Positions 59,644 through 64,000 of a DNA stretch of 64,000 nt are shown one piece after another. Position numbers and translations under genes: made by a program. This DNA comes from Rhodococcus tukisamuensis NBRC 100609 (GTDB taxonomy: Bacteria; Actinomycetota; Actinomycetes; Mycobacteriales; Mycobacteriaceae): positions 62,001 through 126,000 of the forward strand of contig NZ_BCXG01000014.1 of assembly GCF_001894985.1 (NCBI RefSeq), in the 5' to 3' direction. A model generated the notes under the pieces. That model ran no database searches and was not told the origin of the DNA. It worked only from the letters and a program-made list of their open reading frames with translations. Positions within the stretch are counted from its first letter, which is position 1. Every line of letters begins with the position of its first letter.

Positions 59644-60555
59644 GTGCCCACGCTCAGCCTGAACGTCCCGAACTTCGGGAACCTGCTCGCCACCGATGAC
59701 TTCGAGCACCTGCTGGCGGTGTGCCGCGCGGCCGACGCCGCGGGCGTGGACCGTCTGCTGGTCACCGACCACGTGGTGATGGGCCCGGACACCAGCGCCT
59801 ACTCGTGGGGCCCCTTCCCGACCGACCCGGACGCACCGTGGCTCGAACCGATGACCGTGCTCGCCCTCGTCGCCGGCCAGACCAGCCGGATCCGGCTCGG
59901 CACCGGCATCGTGATCGCGGCGTTGCGGGGCGGGGCGATGCTGGCGAAGACGGCCGCCACCCTGGACCTGCTGTCCGGCGGCCGCCTCGACCTCGGCGTC
60001 GGGACCGGCTGGCAGGCAAAGGAGTACGAGGCTGCGGGGCTCGACTTCGCCAAGCGTGGTCCGCTCCTCGACGACACCCTCGCCGTATGCCGCGCGCTGT
60101 GGGACGGCCCCCCGGCGGCGGTCGACCGCCCGGGCATCTCGTTCTCCGAGGCCTACTGCTCCCCGCGTCCCGCCGCCGGACGGCGCATCCCGGTCTGGGT
60201 GTCTGGCACCCTTTCGAAGCCGGTGGTGCGCCGGCTCACCACCTGGGGCGACGGCTGGATTCCCATCATGGGCGCCACCAACGACGACCTCGCCGCCGGA
60301 ATCGGTTTGCTGCACGCCGCTTTCACCGCGGCCGGTCGGGACCCTGAGGAACTGCAGGTGCGTGGTCGCCTGACCGTCGAGCGGGACCCGGACGGCGGCA
60401 TCGACCTGCCGTCGACGATCGCGAACGCCGCGGCCCAGATCGCTCTCGGCGTCACCGACGTAGTGGTCGCGCTGCAGGCCCTGGACGCCGACCCCGACGT
60501 CGCCGTCGCCGTGCTGCCGGACCTGGTCGCCGCGTTCCGGGCGGAGTTCGGGTAG
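59644..60555 (+). CDS. LLM-class oxidoreductase, F420-dependent type
   Basis: A 303-residue luciferase-like protein. Typical segments are AGVDRLLVTDHVVMG (about 32-46), RIRLGTGIVIAALRGG, LDLLSGGRLDLGVGTGW (about 113-129) and RIPVWVSGT. The pattern fits the F420-dependent group of actinobacteria (mycobacterial MSMEG-type reductases) more than SsuD. GTG start with GGAAGG upstream. The substrate is unknown; neighbouring SDR and esterase suggest small-molecule detoxification or catabolism. Confidence 0.85.
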   Translation: MPTLSLNVPNFGNLLATDDFEHLLAVCRAADAAGVDRLLVTDHVVMGPDTSAYSWGPFPTDPDAPWLEPMTVLALVAGQTSRIRLGTGIVIAALRGGAMLAKTAATLDLLSGGRLDLGVGTGWQAKEYEAAGLDFAKRGPLLDDTLAVCRALWDGPPAAVDRPGISFSEAYCSPRPAAGRRIPVWVSGTLSKPVVRRLTTWGDGWIPIMGATNDDLAAGIGLLHAAFTAAGRDPEELQVRGRLTVERDPDGGIDLPSTIANAAAQIALGVTDVVVALQALDADPDVAVAVLPDLVAAFRAEFG

Positions 60556-60564
60556 CCGCCCGCC

Positions 60565-60570
60565 TAGGGT
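60565..60570 (+). promoter_or_regulatory. -10 box of a leaderless promoter for the HNH gene
   Basis: TAGGGT, then six bases, then GTG at 60577. Ten bases only separate this box from the stop of the preceding gene. Confidence 0.5.
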
Positions 60571-60576
60571 TACAGC

Positions 60577-61491
60577 GTGAGCAGCGCCGATCCCACCATG
60601 ACGTTCGCGCAGCGGCTCGTCGCCCTGCTCGAGAGCGGACGCCGCGAGTCGACGTACAAGCTGGCCGTGGTCCTGGCACTTATCGACGTCTGCGTGGAGT
60701 CCTCCCAAGCCGCGGACGGCGCGCTGCACGTCCCGGTACAGGAACTGGCACACCGGGTGGTCTCGTACTACTGGCCGCAGGTCCGCCCGTATCACGAGCA
60801 CGGCCGGCTCGCCCAGCTGAAGGGCTCCGGAAGCTCGATCCCCGACTAGGTCGCCGCGCTGCGAGACATCCTCGCCGGCAAGAGAATTCGTAGTGCCGAG
60901 GCGGCGAGGGAGGCGGAGGACCCCGACTACCTGCGGGCCGTCCGACGGATCGAGCAGCGCCTCGCGCAGCAGCCCCTCACACACCTGCAGACGCCGCCGT
61001 CCCGCGGCGCCCCGCTGGACGACCAGCACTTCATCTTCGACGCCACCGGCCTGCACAAGAAGATCACCATGGCCGAACTGTCCGCCCACGGCCCCATCGT
61101 GCTGCGGCCCGGTGTCGCCCGGGCGTTCCGCGACCTCGCTCCGCTGCTGCGGCCGATGGTCGAGATGCTCTGGGTGGCCGATCGCCCGATCACCACCGGC
61201 GGACACGTCGACCACGTGCTGCCCTGGTCGAAGGTCCCGATCGACGGCGTCGCGAACCTCGTCCTGGCCGACGAGCGATGCAATCTGGACAAGTTGGCCA
61301 GTCTCCCGGTGTTCGAGCACGTCACCAGGGCCACGACGAGGCCGCGCGACGATCTGGTCGAGGTGTCGCGGCGGGCCCGGTTCCCGGTGCTGCTGGACCG
61401 GACGCGGCGCGCGGCCGGCGGACTGTACGGTGCACTGCCACCGGGCTCGCCGCTGTGGCGGGCGGTGAAGCAGTTCGAAGCCCACCGGTAG
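60577..61491 (+). pseudogene. HNH endonuclease-like gene interrupted by one in-frame amber codon
   Basis: Codons 1-90 and 92-304 form one continuous frame broken only by TAG at 60847-60849. The first part has YKLAVVLALIDVCVE and ELAHRVVSYYW; the C-terminal part contains the HNH motif VDHVLPWSKVPIDGVANLVL followed by ADERCNLDKL. This matches actinobacterial HNH nuclease proteins of about 300 residues. A CAG-to-TAG change would explain the stop (SIPD-stop-VAALRDI). There is no frameshift, no other stop and normal codon usage afterwards, so the lesion is recent, a sequencing error, or read through. Residual translation could begin at internal ATG 61069. Confidence 0.75.
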
Positions 61492-61511
61492 CCGGACCTA
61501 CGATGGCGGCC

Positions 61512-62099
61512 ATGGGTGTTTCTCGAGCCGGGTGGGTACTGGCGGCGCTGGCCGCATCGATGCTGGTGTCGGCATGCGGCGACGACTCCGGCGGAGATCC
61601 TCCAATCCCGGCCCCTCCCACCACCGCCTACACCGGCCCGACCACCACGTCGGCCGCCCCGCGTTCGACCACGACGGTGGTCCCGACCACCAGTCCCGTT
61701 GCGGCACAGGTCGCGGACTACGCGGGCGATCAGACCGGGACGTACTACTTCACCAGCCCGTCGACCAAGTTCGAGTGCGCGATCATCACCGCGGCCACCC
61801 CGGTCGCCGGCTGCCACGGCGCCTTCCCTGCCGACGTGCCGCGGGTGGGCCCGCTCGGGACGGGCGGAACCCCGCTCGCGCCCAACGCCGTCCGGGTGAC
61901 CTCGGACCGCGCCGGCGAGTTCGTGCACCTGGGCGATCCCGCCTTCCACCGCTTCGACGGCCCTGCCCGTGCCCTCCCCTACGGCAGCACCCTGAAGATC
62001 CAGGGGTTCACCTGCTCGGTGGACGAGCGTACCGGTGTCACGTGCGAGCGACCGGACCACGGATTCACCGTGTCCGACAGCGCGTTCCGGCTCTGGTAG
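61512..62099 (+). CDS. Putative lipoprotein, unknown function
   Basis: A 195-residue lipoprotein: signal peptide of 21 residues (GWVLAALAASMLVSAC, lipobox VSAC, Cys22), then a Pro/Thr-rich linker (about 25-60) and a folded domain with TGTYYFTSPSTKFECAIIT and an ending FTCSVDERTGVTCERPDHGF; four mature cysteines may form two disulfides. Similar small lipoproteins are common in mycobacteria and rhodococci with no known role. ATG 61512 is preferred to 61503 because TACGAT (61499-61504) is then a leaderless -10. Confidence 0.75.
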   Translation: MGVSRAGWVLAALAASMLVSACGDDSGGDPPIPAPPTTAYTGPTTTSAAPRSTTTVVPTTSPVAAQVADYAGDQTGTYYFTSPSTKFECAIITAATPVAGCHGAFPADVPRVGPLGTGGTPLAPNAVRVTSDRAGEFVHLGDPAFHRFDGPARALPYGSTLKIQGFTCSVDERTGVTCERPDHGFTVSDSAFRLW

Positions 62100-62132
62100 G
62101 TCGCCCGCGCGGATGGGCCGCCGTGCGGCGCG

Positions 62133-63920
62133 TCAGACGTAGAGGCCGTCGATGTCGTCGGCGAACCGCTCGGAGACGACATTGCGCTTGATCTTCAGGG
62201 TCGCGGTGAGGTCGCCGTCCTCCTCCGTGAGGTCGCGGGGCAGCACGACGAATTTCTTGATCGCCTCCGTGTGCGAGACAGTGGAATTGGCGTCGTCGAC
62301 GACCCGCTGCAGGTCTGCGAGCAGTTCCGGGTCCCGCCGCAGGTCGGAGAGGCTCTCGCCGTCTGCCTTCCCGTGCGCGGAACGCCAGCGGCCGAACTCC
62401 TCGGGGTCCACCGTGATCAGCGCACCGATGAACGGACGGGCGTCACCCACCACCACGGCCTGCGAGACCAGTGCATGCGAGCGCATCCGATCCTCGAGCG
62501 GTCCGGGCGAGACGTTCTTGCCGCCGGCCGTGACCAGCAGGTCCTTCTTGCGCCCGGTGATGGTGAGGAACCCGTCGTCGTCGAGCTCGCCCAGGTCGCC
62601 GGTGCGGAGCCAGTCGCCGTCGAATGCGTCCGCGGTCGCCAGCTCGTTGCGCCAGTAGCCGCCGAACACGACGCCGCCGGCCAGTTCGATCTCGCCGTCG
62701 GCTGCGATCCGGACGCTGTTGCCGCCCATCGGCTGTCCGACGCTGCCGATCTTCTGGGCACCCGGCACGTTGACGCAGTGGGCGGCCGTGGTCTCGGTCA
62801 GTCCGTAGCCCTCGAAGATCGGCACCCCGATGCCGCGGTAGAAGTGCCCGAGCCGCGGCATCAGGGCGCCGCCGCCGGAGATCGCCCACCAGCACTCGCC
62901 GCCGAGCACCGCGCGGAGCTTGGCGTAGACGAGGCGGTCCGCGACCAGGTGCTTGAGCCGCAGCAGCAGCGAGGGGCCGCCCTGGTCGAGCGCCTCGCTG
63001 TACTCCACCGCGGTGGACTCCGCGAAGGCGAACACCGCCTTCTTCACGGCGCCGCCGTCGGCCGCGGACTGCGCGGCGGCGTCACGCACCTTCTCGAACA
63101 CGCGGGGCACGCCGAGAATCGTGTGCGGACGGAACCGGGCGAACTGGCCGACAATCGTCCCGAAGTTCGACCAGTGTGCCTGCGCCCCACCCGCCTCGAA
63201 CATGGCCAGCGACACCGCCCGGGCCAGCACGTGGGCGAGGGGAAGGAAGGTGAGCATCCGGTTGCCCGGCTTCGCCACCTCGCCGATGGACGCGGAGAGG
63301 ATGCCCCGCACTTCGGACAGGAAGTTCCGGTGCGTCAGGACGCAGCCCTTGGGCCGGCCCGTCGTGCCCGAGGTGTAGACCAACGACGCCAGGTCGTCGG
63401 CGCGGATCGCGTCGACGCGACGACGAACCTCGTCGTCGTCGATCTCACGTCCGGCTGCTACCAATGCCTCGACCGCGCCGTCCTCGATCTGCAGCAGTCG
63501 CACGGCCGGAGCGTCGAAAGAGCCTGCATGCGCCGCAGTCTCGACGATCGCGACCTTCGCGCCGGAATTCTCGACGATCCAGGAGATCTGCTCCGGCGAG
63601 GACGAGTCGTAGATCGGTACCGAGGCCGCGCCGGCCGCCCAGATGGCGAAGTCGAACAGCGTCCACTCGAACCGGGTCGCGGACAGCAGCAGCACCCGAT
63701 CACCGGGCTCCACGCCGTACGCGATCAGGCCCTTGGCCACCCCGGTGACCAGTCGCTCGAACTCCGCGGCGGTGACGTCCGCCCACTGCTCACCGACCGG
63801 TCGGGAGAACAGGACCAGCTCGGGGTCCCTGCTGGCGTGGGTGAAGACCGTGTGGACGATGGCATCGTCGTCGGCGATGGTGAAGGTGGCGTTGGACTTG
63901 TACTCACGCACTGGTGTCAT
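62133..63920 (-). CDS. Long-chain fatty-acid-CoA ligase, FadD15-like
   Basis: A 595-residue AMP-forming ligase of the long-chain class. Motifs are YTSGTTGRPKGCVLTH (about 186-201), the characteristic long-chain insert with LPLAHVLARAVSLAMFEAG, GYGLTETTAAH (about 372-382), WLRTGDLGELDDDGF, and GRKKDLLVTAGGKNVSPGPLE. The late lysine is in LKIKRNVV. Overall layout equals mycobacterial FadD15. It activates long-chain fatty acids for degradation or lipid synthesis. The start codon lies inside the end of the upstream gene, so the two may be coupled. Confidence 0.9.
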   Translation of the reverse strand: MTPVREYKSNATFTIADDDAIVHTVFTHASRDPELVLFSRPVGEQWADVTAAEFERLVTGVAKGLIAYGVEPGDRVLLLSATRFEWTLFDFAIWAAGAASVPIYDSSSPEQISWIVENSGAKVAIVETAAHAGSFDAPAVRLLQIEDGAVEALVAAGREIDDDEVRRRVDAIRADDLASLVYTSGTTGRPKGCVLTHRNFLSEVRGILSASIGEVAKPGNRMLTFLPLAHVLARAVSLAMFEAGGAQAHWSNFGTIVGQFARFRPHTILGVPRVFEKVRDAAAQSAADGGAVKKAVFAFAESTAVEYSEALDQGGPSLLLRLKHLVADRLVYAKLRAVLGGECWWAISGGGALMPRLGHFYRGIGVPIFEGYGLTETTAAHCVNVPGAQKIGSVGQPMGGNSVRIAADGEIELAGGVVFGGYWRNELATADAFDGDWLRTGDLGELDDDGFLTITGRKKDLLVTAGGKNVSPGPLEDRMRSHALVSQAVVVGDARPFIGALITVDPEEFGRWRSAHGKADGESLSDLRRDPELLADLQRVVDDANSTVSHTEAIKKFVVLPRDLTEEDGDLTATLKIKRNVVSERFADDIDGLYV

Positions 63921-64000
63921 CTCCGATGGTCTCGGGTGGTGTGGACGGGGCGGGACTTGCCGTGGGCGAGCCGAGGCGGAACCGGTGGAGCAGGCGGGCG
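63904..64000 (-). CDS. C-terminal end of an unidentified protein, cut by window edge
   Basis: The last 32 codons of a minus-strand frame, ending at TGA 63904-63906 and overlapping the ligase start by 17 bases. The visible tail, ARLLHRFRLGSPTASPAP then STPPETIGDDTSA, is proline-rich and disordered. Nothing can be said about function. The overlap with the ligase gene suggests an operon. Confidence 0.5.
   Translation of the reverse strand, partial: ARLLHRFRLGSPTASPAPSTPPETIGDDTSA

Overview
The window is high-GC actinobacterial DNA and most resembles Rhodococcus or a close relative in Corynebacteriales. Grounds: dense, often 1-4 bp-overlapping operons; frequent GTG starts; several promoters whose TANNNT -10 box sits six bases before the start codon (leaderless mRNA); a FadD15-like ligase; an 'insoluble domain'-type glycine-zipper protein; and complete catabolic operons. 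No rRNA, tRNA, CRISPR array or intact mobile element was seen; the only transposon trace is a short ISAs1-type remnant.

Layout. 1-1056: ADP-ribosylglycohydrolase (partial) divergent from an NrtR-type Nudix regulator, sharing an AT-rich palindromic promoter. 1057-3168: AT-richer stretch with two proteins I cannot name and a CGTACG repeat cluster. 3169-6046: lutABC lactate oxidation operon (minus). 6240-12340: metallo-beta-lactamase-fold enzyme, aldehyde dehydrogenase, GMC oxidoreductase and acyl-CoA ligase, a plausible alcohol-to-acyl-CoA route. 12428-24708: lipoprotein, then a phenylacetate (paa) regulon: paaI-ethD-paaZ on minus; paaF-paaH-paaG, paaABCDE and paaK on plus; a TetR regulator (PaaR) on minus. 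Four copies of one 14-bp palindrome mark the regulon. No intact thiolase (paaJ) is present, but a 31-codon thiolase-like start survives in front of paaF. 24813-32081: two related cupin proteins with SDR and zinc-type dehydrogenases, two LysR regulators, an MFS exporter and an XRE-cupin repressor. 32214-34463: ISAs1 scrap, a membrane-anchored protein and the glycine-zipper protein. 34770-39185: aminopeptidase N, RibD-like reductase, acyl-CoA dehydrogenase with a MaoC-like remnant.

39355-47227 is the most interesting part: an eight-gene minus-strand organosulfur locus with an SsuABC importer, two SsuD-like flavin monooxygenases, a class II aldolase, a leaderless binding-protein-fold protein, and a protein that looks like a transport binding protein but keeps the Cys/His/Arg catalytic trio and local motifs of the sulfinate desulfinase DszB. 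Import, C-S oxygenation and sulfinate cleavage would be joined in one transcription unit, releasing sulfite.

47409-64000: enoyl-CoA hydratase, an XRE/membrane protein pair, a two-component system beside a MacB-like ABC exporter, DUF2470, MFS, a degenerate HNH protein, carboxylesterase, SDR, LLM oxidoreductase, an HNH gene broken by one amber codon, a lipoprotein and a FadD15-like ligase. Functions are from recognised motifs and remembered family features; no database search was possible.
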